Assembly (NCBI GenBank): GCA_038363925.1
Contig: JAQQWL010000005.1
Span: 1,736,001 to 1,800,000, forward strand
Reading direction: 5' to 3'
Length of the DNA stretch: 64,000 nt
DNA from: Apiospora phragmitis
Lineage: Eukaryota; Ascomycota; Sordariomycetes; Amphisphaeriales; Apiosporaceae
The notes beneath the pieces are model-generated. The model had not been told where the DNA came from. It did not search any database and was given only the letters and a program-made list of their open reading frames with translations. The position numbers and the translations under genes are program-made. Below are positions 33,234 through 45,888 of the stretch, one piece after another; position 1 is the stretch's first letter; each line of letters opens with the position of its first letter.

Positions 33234-36200
33234 GATAATGACAGTGGAGCCAAAGCCTGGCCAAGCGATTGATGGGGTTTCGAGTGTTCGGATCGAGGGT
33301 GAAATAGGTATAAAGCCCCAGTCGCTATATCACGACGGCGATGCTGCCGGGACGACGAAGACTGATCTGAGATGTAGCCTTGTACTCCCGTCGAAGGTAG
33401 TCTTGGTGTAGAGGTCACAGGTCACGACCGACAGGGCGCGGAAGTGAGCGACGCCTTATCGATGGGTGTCTGTCTCACGGTAATTGCCCAAAAGCGAGTA
33501 CTTCGGTTTTCTTTGCGTCTCTCGTACCGGCAACCCAGCATGCAACTATCCTTCTTCTTTTCCCTTGAACTCTCGATGTCCTATACACACTCTCTCTTTT
33601 CGCAACGGGAAGCTGAGGGAAGTCCCAGGAGCTACCAGACCCAGTCGAGCTAAGAAGAAGCGGGAGCGCTGCTGCAGATCGGGGAGGATTGGATAGACTT
33701 TGGACGTTTCGGCGAAGAGGGTTGTTACAGGGCCATTCGGAGGAGCGAGTAGGTGCGTCTGTTGCTGGAATGCAGGAGATTGGTGACGGTTGGATAAGAT
33801 GAGACGAATCTTGTCTTCTCGCGAGTAGGGAGGCCACAGAGAGCTGCGGTGGCAAGCTCTAGGCTGTAGGTAGTTCAAACCAAAAAAGGCCCGGACGGAT
33901 GTGCTGTTGTACCTAACTTCCCACCCCCAATGCAGGTGCAACACGATGCAGAAGCGAGAGTTGGAAAGAAAAGTGTAACGAGCGTAAATGGGTTTAGGAA
34001 ACACAAGAACCAAGACCACACGAAGCCACGCGCATACAAAGGTTGAGTCCAGGGTTTGGTCTCCTTCTTTGACAGACAGTGGGTTGAGAAGAAGAAGAGA
34101 GAGTGCGTGGTGTGGTTTCAACGGGGGGTGGAATGAAGTAAGTGGTCGTGGTAGTGTAGGCCCGACCTTGTTGGTTTAGTTATTAGCCTGCTGGCAGTCG
34201 GAGGTAGTAGTTTTGACAACAGCCCTGGAGCCTGGGTCCTCGGGTCCTCCAAAAGTTGCCTTGGTGCGTTGCTTGAGCGTCTTGTTCAAGTTGCGAGGAG
34301 CCCAGGGTCAGAGGTGGGTAAAATCAGGTAAGCTGGTTGAGAGTCGGTCGGCGTCTCCTCAAAGAAGCGGGTCTTATTAGACGTTGATGAACAGGGCACT
34401 AGCAGCATACAGCAGGACCAGGGTTCGTGAATGTCTGTCTACAAGAGGTACCAAGAGACTTGGGCAGAAATATGACACAAAGCCGCTTTACTTTGGCTCA
34501 TCCTGACAGAGCAAGCGCATTGGGCCACCCGGCAACAACAAGAACTACGGAGTACGAGTATGCGCTTTAGATGCGACTATAATCGACGAGATGCGTGCGT
34601 GAGGGTGAGGGTCGTGGAACCATCTCCCAGCGGCCAAAAAGCAAATAGATAGGCACAGTTGGCGCAGAGCAGAGCGATGGATGGAGTGGGGGAACAAGGC
34701 CGTGTGCGCATGTGGTGCGCATGGTATCGATGTTTGGTAAATACGTAGGTAAGAGTCAGGGGGGCGCAGCAGACTGGAATATACAACTAGCACAGGCGGG
34801 AGTCTACAATGGCAGGGGGCAGAGAAAGAGACGGGGAGATAAAGAGGCATGTGCTGTATGGATGTACCACTTGATCACTCTGGATAGATTTGGTATCAGC
34901 CTGGCCGCCGCCGTGGATAGAGAGAGAAACTCTTTGGAAGACACAGGTGAACTGAGGGACGGGGCCCGGGGACGGGTATTGATTGATGGGTGGGATGGAT
35001 GGATGGGATGATGAGATGGGGAATCGGTACAGTAAGGGAAGTATCGGGAAGTACCTGGAAAGGTGGTGGTGTAAGCCGCCTGTGCTGCCTGTCTGCGGGA
35101 GGGGCGTTATTCGAGACAATGCACCCGCACCGCCTGACTGGGAGGAGTAAAAAATATCAATTCATGGGTACATTCGATGGAACCAGTCCCATCCTACCCG
35201 GAATGGCTACAACTCAGTTCGGATGACGTGTGGCATGCGCTGTCTCGTTCTTCCCTTTTTATCCCCTTCTCCGCTACGTTTCTCCTTCATTGCACTGTGT
35301 TTCTAGCCGGGCAATGGAAGGGAGCCAGAGTCGGCGCCGGAGCCAGAGCCAGAGGGCTATACTGTAGCGTAGCAGTATGAGGAGAGCTGAGGCTGACTGG
35401 GAACTAGGAGGAAAGCTTCCATGGAAGAAAAGAGGGTTATTGTTACTGACAATCGTGATCCTGACGAAATGGACAAAGACTACGATCCAGTCCAATTACC
35501 CAGAGAAGGTTAGACCCGCCCCAGCTATTTTAGTCGCCCCGAAATGATCCAGGAAGCGCAGGGAAACCAGGCCGAAGCCAGGGCAAGCAGATACCATCAA
35601 TCGAACCCGACACCTGATGAGGCGCGGTACTGGAAGCACCAGAGAGCCTACGTACCCGAAGTACTTAACCCAGGACGCCAGCAATGAAAGCCAGCCAGGG
35701 GTCGAAAAGCTATGGGATGGACAAACGTAGGCGGCGCGGCTAAAACAAAGGCTCGCTCGTCCTTATGGTCTTTTAGTAGCAGTACCTAGGTCCGCTAATG
35801 AACCGCCACTGGCGTCGTCGTCGCCAAAGACAACATTGTGTGAGCAGGAGGCAGTCCCTACTGTAGAGAAACCCATAGCCGCATGATCCTAGTTGGTATC
35901 GACTGAAGTATAATAACCGATTTCATGTTGCACTGCTACCGGTAGCGCGACTGCAATATCCAAGAAATATAGTAGTTCTGAAAGCGCCCTGGTACTTACC
36001 AGCTTACTTGTGTCTGATTTGCGCGTAGAGGGGAAAAATACGAACGCGTTCGAATCAAATGGGTGTGCATGGGACGGGGACGGAGCCATGGGAAAACCCG
36101 CGGATACCTACCTCAAAAGGCATGCATCCTTATAAGCTTTAATAATCAGGCAGCCCAGAACATCTAGTTGCAGTCAAGCCGTGGGGAGATGGGTTGCATC

Positions 36201-39200
36201 TTGAAGAGAATTAGTCGGGAGACCTTCCGTTCCCCTCATTAGAGTTTGAACCCCTTAAGCCAACCTGCAATAATACACTGATTTGGCAACATTGGATGTC
36301 TTGATCGGATACGAGACGACTCACCACAGGCGGTATGTGCCCGGCAAAACACACGCTTCATGAATTCCCATATTGTCAGCAGTAGATCTGGGCTGTAGTC
36401 CTGACTATGACTCTATATTGTAAGGGTTTTGCAGGTTCAGGGGAGAGGGAGCCGAGTCCGACATGCATGCGCATGTGCATATCGTAGCTAGTATATAGCA
36501 TACAGTACATGTACAGTATGTCCGTTCCATGCCCGGTCCTGTGCCACAACCAATTCACACGTCAGACCTGTATCAACAAATGTCAAATTGCCTGTCTGTA
36601 CCGTAGGCTGTATGGCGATTGTCAAAACTTGACGTGTTCAGGGCAGTCTTCCGTGAACCTAGGCAAGTCACAAGTACGTTTCTCAGAGGTTCAGACGTGG
36701 CGCGACTTGACCAGCGATGTCCAAGACGCTGGCAGTGGTGGTGGTGCTGTCGATCAACTCAAATGCACCTCCCTTGCAGTTTTATACCAGATGCAGGTGG
36801 TTACAAAAACGACAGTACTACCCCTGCGGCTCGTTGATGGACGAATCACTGGATCGACGTATGGAATAAAGTTGTTCGATTTTCAAACGGAATAGGGGGT
36901 GAAATCTGCTACTCGTATCATTCAAAAACACACCCAACCCAACCGGCAATATACATGTATGACCTACACATGCGTCCAGTCCGGTAAGTTGCCCATCGCA
37001 ATGGACCAGTGAGCTCACCGTGCCCCGGGTACGTACCCGTACGAGATCCTCCATGTGGGTTCATGTTCCTGGTTGGTTAAATGGGAGCCCGCCCGGAGAA
37101 GCAGCAACTTCTCCAGAAGCCTATGATCCGCTACAGAAGCTGCAAGTGTCTAGCTTGACGAGATACTCAGAGCTTGACGGAAGCGAGATCATGCTCATCT
37201 CGGAGAGAGGCTGTGGTGGTGGTGTGTGGGTTGCTCGAAAAGTGGGTGACATATGCAGGCAGAGCTGAATGGAATATTACAGCGCACGGCTCCGAGGGAC
37301 CGTACTGTAAGTAAACGGATAGAAGCCGTTGGTGTTGTCTGATAAGCTTTTCTATTTTCTATTCCAGGCCGGGCAGGGCGTAGTAAATATGCAACTCAAG
37401 TTCGTCGGCCTGTCTGTCAATCAATTGTCAAGGCATCGGGTGTCCATGGGCAAAGCCTACTAGCCTGGCTAGCGAGCCTACCACAAGTAGTTCAAGCAGA
37501 ATGCCGCCAGGAGCCATGGCGGGGAGGCATGCAGCATGAGCTGAGTGATGTATTCCTTGTGGTTGGCTGAGCACCAAATCACTTGAGGCAGAGCAAGACA
37601 GTAGGCTAAAGCTGCCTGTCCAGTTGATTTCACTGACCATCCCAGCAGGGGCTGTTGGTGTTGTTGGCCGACACTCAAAATCGATCATCAAGCATGCACT
37701 TGGCCGCAGTAACCAGATAAGTAATCGCCTCCTACAAGTCATAATCTCAAGGTCTGCATGCCAATGGACTTACGCTTTCTGGCGAAGTGTCGCCTCTGCA
37801 AGGAAGGCCTGTCGTATCGAGTGCATAGGAAGTGCGGTGTTCTCTGTATGCGACTTCACAGACGCGTGTCTTTTACGAGATAGACAAAAGCGAACTACAA
37901 AACTCCGTCGTTCCCGCAAGCCGTGTGTATGGACGAGGCGTGAAGGTTGGGTTACATGGTGTGTGGGGGATTATTGCATGTACGCATGTACTTTAGAGCA
38001 CACTTTTGTGCATACCTTATGTATATTGTTGGGTGATATAGGGGCGGGCATTATTCGAACCTCGCCCTTTCTTCTCCTGTTTTGTAATAAAACATCGACG
38101 TGCGAGCTCACGTTGGACTGCATCTTAAGAAGAAATGATAGAAGCAAAAAAAATATTGTAACAGAAAGAACAGGCTCTGTCCAACACGGCCGAGTTCTTG
38201 GATACATGCTAGCCCGGCTTGCTCGGGGTCGGACATCTTTACCATGATTGTTGCCGTGATTGCAGGTGCAAGTGCTTATTGTCACTTTGGTAGAGTAGCA
38301 TCGCGCACGCACACCCGAGGCAGGCAACAAGCCAGCCCAGTGAGAGTAGCAGTAGGGTAAAAAAAAATGGTGGCGTCCGAGAAGGAGGGGGGTTAAAACC
38401 GCTGCACATGGTGAAAACTTGGAAGGGGAAATTAAATATAAGTACGGAGTAGGTAGAGCTGGGCTGGGATCGTGATAATGCTGTACAAAGAGAATGTAGA
38501 CGGGATACATATCTATCAGACACTGCAGTGATCCATGCCGACACAGTGCTGGCAGGAATTGCCTGTTCCTGAGCCCTTCGCCTAGGGACCCTGTTCTCGT
38601 TGCTGATGTTGAGTGATGGGATTTCTTCAATTACTGGACCAGAATGCTTCTATACGACAGGCCGGAAGATGGCTTTCTTGCTGCCATGCTGTTCTTCTGA
38701 TCGGCCCTAATAGCAAGATGGGATCAATCGAGCCGACCGTCAGATCCTTGTATACAGTAATCCGAAGTTTGTGATTTATGCCACTTTGAGGAGACGAGTC
38801 GTGGGCTGTATCCATCCTTGGCCAATCTCGGAAGACGCTTGTTGACTTTAACTCAAGGCGTTCCTTTCGTGCGGGTCTTCCCATGCCATGCTAACCTAGG
38901 AGTGATGACGCAGTTTGGTGGTATCGTGAACTGGCGGCCAGGCGACCGGGGCCTAAAACCCGGTGCACGAAAAACATGCTCAACTTCCCTGCGAAGGCCA
39001 CTCCTCCAGAGAATAGAGTGGGTGTACAAGAGTAAGGGGAATCAAATCTGCGCTTCACCACCGTGACTTCATCACCAGGGTACTGCAAATGAGCTGAGAG
39101 CAATTCGCAATGTATTGTAACGTACTGTCTTTATGGGATCAACAAATCTATCTTGACCCTGCCTGATTAGGATGCTGGACATGCCAAGAAGTGCAGCCTA

Positions 39201-42200
39201 AAATCCATCCAGATCGAGCCAAGGACCTAGTAATCCCCACAATTCGACATCGGCCCATGCTGACGGATTCAGTTGGCCGTTAGTGTGGCGCCATGAGATG
39301 CGCTTTTCGTTGCTGTACCATTTCGTGATTGGAGAAGTCAGGTAAACACTTATTTTTCTGCTGATTCTCCCTTGCAAGCCCTGCAGGGTGGAATGATTCC
39401 ATATGTATATATCGAATTTTCTTGTACCTATGTGTTCGCTGCAAGGCTAGCCAGCTACTCACTCACTGTATCTTAAACGGAAAGGATCCTTGTGTCTGAT
39501 CGATCTCGCTTTCGCCAGAAGTCCCTACAGGTGTTTTATTTTTAAAGTCCGTCGGTAAACAAAGCTAGCTCAAGTTGTAACGAGAGCCGAGAACGTGGCA
39601 ATAAGGGAGTTTAGGGATCGGTACTGCGATGTAGGTACAGTGTCCTATGTAGAGCCGTCAGGCCGGAATTCATATCTGAACAGATCAAATCCCAACTGAG
39701 ACACGTGATTCTTGCGTGATCATATCTGGACGCAGTAGTTTGCTGATCGCTATTGTCATATTACACAGCCGCAGCTTAGATCTGCCTATCACTCATGGCC
39801 TGACTCGAGCCTGCGTGCCAGTGCTGCGAGTGTCCAGCTCCCCAGTGTAGCGTGCATCTTGGCATAGCCGGTATTACTTGATTATATCCAATAGTAGAGC
39901 TTTAATCTAGGTTAGTTTTTCGACATGTTCAATATCACTTCGCTGGGACACGTCCGGGGTTCGGGCATACAGGATGCCGTGCCCAACCACTTGGCGGGAG
40001 GCGGTAGGTATTTCATTATGTAAGTAAGCAGGTTTCCTCTGTATACTCCGTACATAGAACTTAATTCCGAACGCGCGAGCCATCGGTCGCGCATTGAAAG
40101 TAAGGGGTCTAGTAACAGTCATCGCCGATTTCATAACATCGGGCAGATCAAGCCAAAGATGAATCGTCTGAAGAGAGAGACATTTTTAGACAGATAGGCA
40201 GGCAGGTCCGGCAGAGGTTACTTCCAGCCCGTTCTTGCTTCTCCCACTTATGCAGGGGCTGCCCTAGTCTTTGGGGAATGCACATTCACGAAATTAGCAT
40301 TGTGCTTACCTCCAGATCTCCATTGGACGCCATGCTTTTTTTCTTTTCTCTTTTCCTCTCTCCCCGGCTTATTCGGAACTCGAATTCTGGTTCTAGGCCA
40401 AACCGACCGTTGAGTTATGACTTCGACGTTTAGAGGTTAGCACAACCAATAATTCGTCTTTTTCAATACCACAAACAACACACCGCTTGCTATCTACCTT
40501 AACCTAGGTAGCCTCGGGTTTTCCTGAAGAAGCTGTCTGGTATAAAGCCAATTGGCTTTCTTCACAATCAAACATTACGTCATTTTCGACATCTGCGGGC
40601 TGGCTCCGACCGAACCCACGTATCATTATACCAAGGTGGTTCTCCTTAAGTTCGGTACTGTAATCTGGAGCTGAATGTAACGCAACCTTGGCGGGTGAAA
40701 ACCTCCGTGCCAATGGATCAGACCAAAGGACACCATTGACGCTGGTGAAATGCCATCCTGGTCGGGCATCGTCCTAGAAACCCCTGGCAGCTTGCCAAAA
40801 TACATCGTCAATCGCGCTGATGCAGGGGCGGCGGCGGCTGAAAATCTCCGACCAGCCCTGCTCATGCCAGACTCAGAACCCCGAAACGAATGACAGCAAC
40901 AGTGATACGCTTACCAAGCATCACACCAATTGCATTATCACAATCTCCCATCTTCCCATCGAAAGGATGCTGTAACCCAAGCGATTCGATGCGGAATAAT
41001 GCCAGTCCCCCTAATGATATGACAGTACGGAGTATGGCTCAATAAACAACATTAACTATCCGTCCACTTCCGACTTGACATCCTAGCCAACTGGCAAAGA
41101 AGGATCTTTCCTATCTCGGTTACCAAACCAGACTCACTATGAAGGTATACACCCCGGCCGCGCCTCTTCGGGACCTATAGCTGCCGTCGATAATGCAGGG
41201 TCTGTTCCTGTTCCGCCGCATGGTACATGAGTGCCCTATATGAATACTACCTGGGCCATTGGACGTCAGCTGGGGTCGGGAGGCTTCTCTGCCCTCCCGC
41301 CTTTGAAATGAAACCACCACACTGTGGCGCCACTTGATGATATAGGTGTCAATATGGGTGTCAACGCCTCTAAGCGAGCTAACGTGACGAAACCTGGGGT
41401 TGCCGCGATATGGGCTTTCAAGGCTGCCATTGGAAGTGCCAAGCTCCTGGTTTGAGGCTACTAAACGGTCCTGCATCGCCAAAGCTACCCAGATGATGCA
41501 TATTGAGAAACTTGTTTTGCGAGATCGACAAGGCGATGTTTCTAAAATTATCCTAGTTTTGGCCACTATAGAGACAAGAACGCTTCTCAATAGGCTGATA
41601 GGTACTAATCACCACCCCCAGGTCGATCGCTTCGGCTACCCGATCACCTCTACTCCACATGAGGCTGATCCTTGGCAATGTCAACCTCTGATACTGTACT
41701 TGTTACTGTGGCTTAGCCCGCCTTCGCTTATTCACAAAGGCCAATGGATGTGTAAGTGGCAATCCTCTACCACGGCTTTGTAGCTATGGTCAACCAGCCT
41801 GGAGTAGTTCGTCGGCATCCGTCCGTCCTCCTTTGACAAGCGGTAAGTGCGTCCCGTTCACTCTAGGCTCGAAGAGGGAACTTTATCGCAGCAAGTATCA
41901 TATAGTCCAATTATATAGCTACCCGCCCGGCGGAGAGGTTCACTTTCACTAGACCTCCCGCCGATTTCCAGAGTTCAGTCTTCGCTGGTTATACCCACTG
42001 GTATTTCCATGCGAAGGTGGGTGGCACCGTAGTTTCTGTCGCCAAGAGCAAAGTTGGGCCTGCCCGGTCTGATTGGTCTTGTAAAAGAGGTCCTCAATCT
42101 CGGGTCTAGGACGAAGCGGGCGCGATATACCTATCCCCGCCTGCTTAGCCATGTGGTGAGATAGGGGAGTAGTTTTTCTCCTGCGCCGGAACCCGAACTA

Positions 42201-43671
42201 CCCAGTTAGGAAAATGACGGACCTCCTCCACAATCTCAATTGACGTTCCGTGGGCTGTTCCGCTCCTCTGCTTGGGCACCACCATGCAATCGACCTCTCC
42301 CAAAGCACCCTAGCGAGACTGATTGTATAGTGCCATGCAGGCTACTGCACTGCATATGTAATGCCGCTGTTACTGTGGCTGCCTCGGATGGCGAAGAACC
42401 TTTCATTGGTGTTAGCTGCTTTACGCGTGAAGGCCACTAACACGAAGGTCTATGACTGGTTATCAGGCGTCGTGGGCCAACCGATGGTGGGAGTCAGGAT
42501 GAGGCCAAGAACCACGCGGTAAACTAGAATGCCCAGTACCGGTTGGGTGAATCGCCGCGAATAGGGGCAAGCCGACGAGCTCTCGCACAACGGGCGGCAG
42601 TAGGTCAGGAAGGGGGTGGGAGGTGCCACCGCCACGTAAAATGATCATGGCAGCGTCGGTAGGCTCGTATGCCAGCGGTTGGGTCTTTCATGGCGAGCCA
42701 GTGTGAAGCATTGGATCCAAGGTACTATGATGGCTTGTGATGTGTGTGGCAACCCCTCAAGACCGGGACAAATGGGATGGGCGCTGAACACTCAGGGGCG
42801 TCAGTTGTACCAATCTGTAAGACCGCCTTCCTTGACTCGTTGGCATGGTACATGGCGCGGTGCTCAGCATTATCACTCAGGTTGCAATACACAGCTTATG
42901 TGTCAGTGTTGTTTTCTTTCTTTGGTGTCAGTGGCATGATGTACGAGTGGCCCTAAGAAGAACTGATTTGATACTCGAACGAACATCTGGGTCACTAATT
43001 CGCTAGCTACGTTGACTGTTGCGGTTTGGTCCTCTGTCCTGGGCATTAGTCGAATAGCATATAGGCTTTGTATGTTATGTTTGAGATTGAAATGCAAGAT
43101 ACTCATTTATCAGGGAATATGAGCTAACCACCATGGAACTATCTCAACAAACTTCCCCCAGGGGACAATATTATTCCAATAACAATTCGCATCATGGCAA
43201 TACTTGTATGCATAGTCAAAGTAAAGCTGTCTGTGTTGCCCCAATCATCAGGTATAGTCTCGTCTAACCCGCAACAAGTTTTACCATGAAGCCGGCCGGC
43301 CTACATAGCTGCTGACGTCAGGAGCACCTAAGTCGATCCTATGTCTCCTTGTGCACATGATAAGGGGTACCAGGGTTGAAAGACACAAACAAGGCGGCAA
43401 CAAACAAAGCCTTTTACCATATAGAAGTTATACCCAAGACGCTCTTATAATGTAGACAAAGCAATGTAGCGAAACAAGAACATTGTCACCAACCTCAACG
43501 ACTTGTAGAGCTTAAGTATATATAGCCTTGTGTGGGACAACTCCATGATCTGAAAAGCATACCCTTCCAAAGTATTGATAACTCAAGGTAACATCATACT
43601 ACGCAAGAGTAACTTCATGCCACGCAAGAACGCACATCAGAGATATATACTCACAGGTAACAGCAACAAAC
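33234..43671. other. 10.4-kb gene-poor interval
   Basis: No gene can be supported on either strand. The longest ORFs (about 190-220 codons at 33546-34121, 37624-38247 and 37971-38630) have no domains, biased composition or splice partners. The left 2 kb is pyrimidine-rich on the minus strand and could be a long 5' UTR or promoter for the Mug72-type gene. The rest is moderately AT-balanced with scattered CCTAGGT motifs. No terminal repeats, tRNA or transposase are recognised by eye. Confidence 0.5.
34981..35020 (+). repeat. GGAT-type simple repeat
   Basis: This is an imperfect tandem of GGAT/GATG units (gggatggatggatgggatgatg) in the gene-poor interval. Confidence 0.7.
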
Positions 43672-44703
43672 ATGGCCGTCCAGGGTACTAACACATGGCT
43701 CCTCGAGCACATGGTCACTTCACAGGAGCAGACGAGTCTACAGGTTACATTCGCCTGCGGCCACGAGTTTCCGATCTTCCAGGTAGCCGTCCAAGCAGGC
43801 ATGCAGCAGACCATCAACGATCGTCTACATCGATACGGAGTCCGGTGCCACACCTGCCAGTACTTCGCCCTCGTCGATGAGGTGAAAGAGGAGCACTACG
43901 TCGACGTCTTGAAGAAGGTGGGCAACGACCCCACAGCGGCACCTACCAACTTCGACCTCCTGCAGATGTATTACGACATGGCGCAGACATTTGCGCAAAG
44001 GGTCAACGAGGAACAGTCGACGGATGTCATGAACCAGTGCCTCGACGAGTTTTGTCGGCGAATTATCGACCGCTTATCGCCTCATCAGCGCAAAGCAGGA
44101 CTGGATGCCTTGCTGACGCTACAGATGGAGCATGAGGAAACAGGGCAGTCGGGAGGGCATGTCAACATTGTCAGGCGGTTGACCAAAGCAATCACCAATG
44201 TTGATGCAATGGATTTAGACTCGAATGGCACACCACCGCCTCAGCCCGGTGGCTCCAAGCAGCCCCCGGGGCCGGACGATGATCTTTCGTCGAGCGTCCG
44301 CAAAGACCTTGAGAGACGCCCTGCCATCCTGGGTCCCAACCCGCCCGGCTCGAGCCCGAGTTCTAAGACGGATACACCGGTACGCCAGGACCCATCCTCG
44401 GACCCGCCCGAAGGGCCACCCAGCTCGCCGAGCGCACAAGCTGCTGAGCGCCGTAAGGCTAACGCCGAGCAAACAGCAGGTGAGGTCAGCTCTTCCACGA
44501 AACTGGAACCCCAAGGCGGCCACGTGGATGATGAGATGTCTGTATTTGGCAGTTCACCACCACACCTGCCCGGTGAAGAGCCGGCGACGCTACAGAAACC
44601 CCTTTCGGCGATCCCAAAACACATGCAGTCGTCGTTGAAGAAGACACCAAGTCCCAAGGGATCGGGGTCAGGAGGCTCCTCGGATAGTGATGAAGTATTG
44701 TAG
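43672..44703 (+). CDS. Hypothetical protein with N-terminal Cys/His motif and Pro/Ser-rich tail
   Basis: This intact, intronless frame encodes 343 residues, starting in a good context (aacaaacATGG). I cannot name the family. Residues about 27-62 carry FACGHEFP and VRCHTCQYFAL, a CxH...CxxC arrangement that could bind zinc, as in a group of fungal proteins with Cys-Gly-His motifs. Residues 65-170 are predicted mostly helical (VDVLKKVG, DEFCRRIIDRLS, LTLQMEHEE). From about 185 the chain is disordered: repeated PPQPGG, SSPSSK and DPPEGPPSSPS, ending GSSDSDEVL. There is no signal peptide. It stands alone after the gene-poor interval and is followed by the secreted amidase. Codon use and the long open frame make it a real gene. 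Confidence 0.8.
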   Translation: MAVQGTNTWLLEHMVTSQEQTSLQVTFACGHEFPIFQVAVQAGMQQTINDRLHRYGVRCHTCQYFALVDEVKEEHYVDVLKKVGNDPTAAPTNFDLLQMYYDMAQTFAQRVNEEQSTDVMNQCLDEFCRRIIDRLSPHQRKAGLDALLTLQMEHEETGQSGGHVNIVRRLTKAITNVDAMDLDSNGTPPPQPGGSKQPPGPDDDLSSSVRKDLERRPAILGPNPPGSSPSSKTDTPVRQDPSSDPPEGPPSSPSAQAAERRKANAEQTAGEVSSSTKLEPQGGHVDDEMSVFGSSPPHLPGEEPATLQKPLSAIPKHMQSSLKKTPSPKGSGSGGSSDSDEVL

Positions 44704-45888
44704 GCCTCCCGGAGGATTTTCTTTCTGTGTGTGCGCGTGTCTCTCGCTTTTTTGCGCCTCCGAGGTTCACCCCATTGGTAGGTCTTCAAACCTCGCTTCC
44801 AATATAACTATTTCCTTCTCTAGCTTCTCTTCCCTTCCCATAAATGTTTCTTGTTATAGCAGTGTATGATCAGGTAAGACCGCCAGAATTGGACGATGGT
44901 ACTTGCTCGTAAATGCCTCGGCAGATTCTGACCGAGTTTACATTATGTCCGTATTACTACAACTCAACAAAGGGAACAATGCATAGAGTAACTTAGTAGA
45001 CTGCCATTGTAGATTAGAACAAAAGGGGTAAGAATATGGATTCAAAAAGGAGCCATATCCCCAAGTGCCAATGCAACGAAGAATACATACGTCTAAGACC
45101 AACGGTGTTATTATACACATGCTTTTTCTGTATCGTATAATCTGCAAGTATTGAAAATGCATCCCAGTAGTTGAGATATCAAACGTGCCCCAAATAGCAC
45201 CTCGCGTGGAGTCGAGCCGACATATACGACCCCTGACCCCCTGATTTACCTACACGAGTTCACACCATCAGTTATCCCCTACTCTGGAATTATATCGAGG
45301 CACTCCTTGATATACTCTCCAGGCTTCATTGTTCACGCCAGCGTTGCTGTGCAAAATTACGTATGATCGATGGTGGGATGAGAGTCAGTTGTAATTAATT
45401 ACATGGTATTTCCCGCAAAGCTCGATTTATTCCTCTCTTTCTTTATTCGATAGCTACCCCGCCATATCCGAAGCTAACCTAAAGATCTACCTACATCTGT
45501 TCTTACACCGGCTGTTCATCCTGCATGTTACCGAAAGTGGGATAGTTTTCATCCGACATGGGTCTCCTATGCTGCGTCCTCGGCGACTCATCGAATGAGC
45601 CAATAGTTGGGACGGGTTTGTAAGTATGTATGCGATTCCTGGCAGACCAAGCCGAGGACCCTTGTTTGCGACCTATAGAAGGAGGGATATATAACTGAAC
45701 GGACTCAAGTAAGCGATGCAATGTCTCAATCTCACTCTTTAGCACTTGAGGGGCTCACGCAAAACCCGTGTTGGACATACCAAATATTGCTTGTCGTCGC
45801 GTTTGCCACCTACCTGCGTATTGCCTCGGGGAGTGCCTTGGCCAAATTTTATTGGCAAGCAGAGCCCCTCAGATCAGAATCTTCCAAG
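44704..45888. other. Promoter spacer of the amidase
   Basis: The amidase frame is open upstream to an ATG at 45721. On the minus strand an 80-codon frame at 45503-45745 has protein-like composition (TLHRLLESVQLYIPPS; ending NMQDEQPV), but it starts at GTG just after a stop and has no visible partner exon. Nothing else is seen. Confidence 0.4.

Noticed and set aside
33546..34121. 191-codon minus-strand ORF upstream of the Mug72-type gene
   Set aside because: Lies in a pyrimidine-rich probable leader region; composition reflects that bias and there is no recognisable domain.
38040..38070. tRNA B-box-like GGTTCGAAT on the minus strand
   Set aside because: The final C of the B box is absent, and no matching A box or acceptor stem is found.
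37624..38630. Two long overlapping ORFs (207 aa plus strand, 219 aa minus strand) in the gene-poor interval
   Set aside because: No domain, no conserved motif, irregular composition with many Cys/Trp/His, and both strands open over the same bases; chance ORFs.
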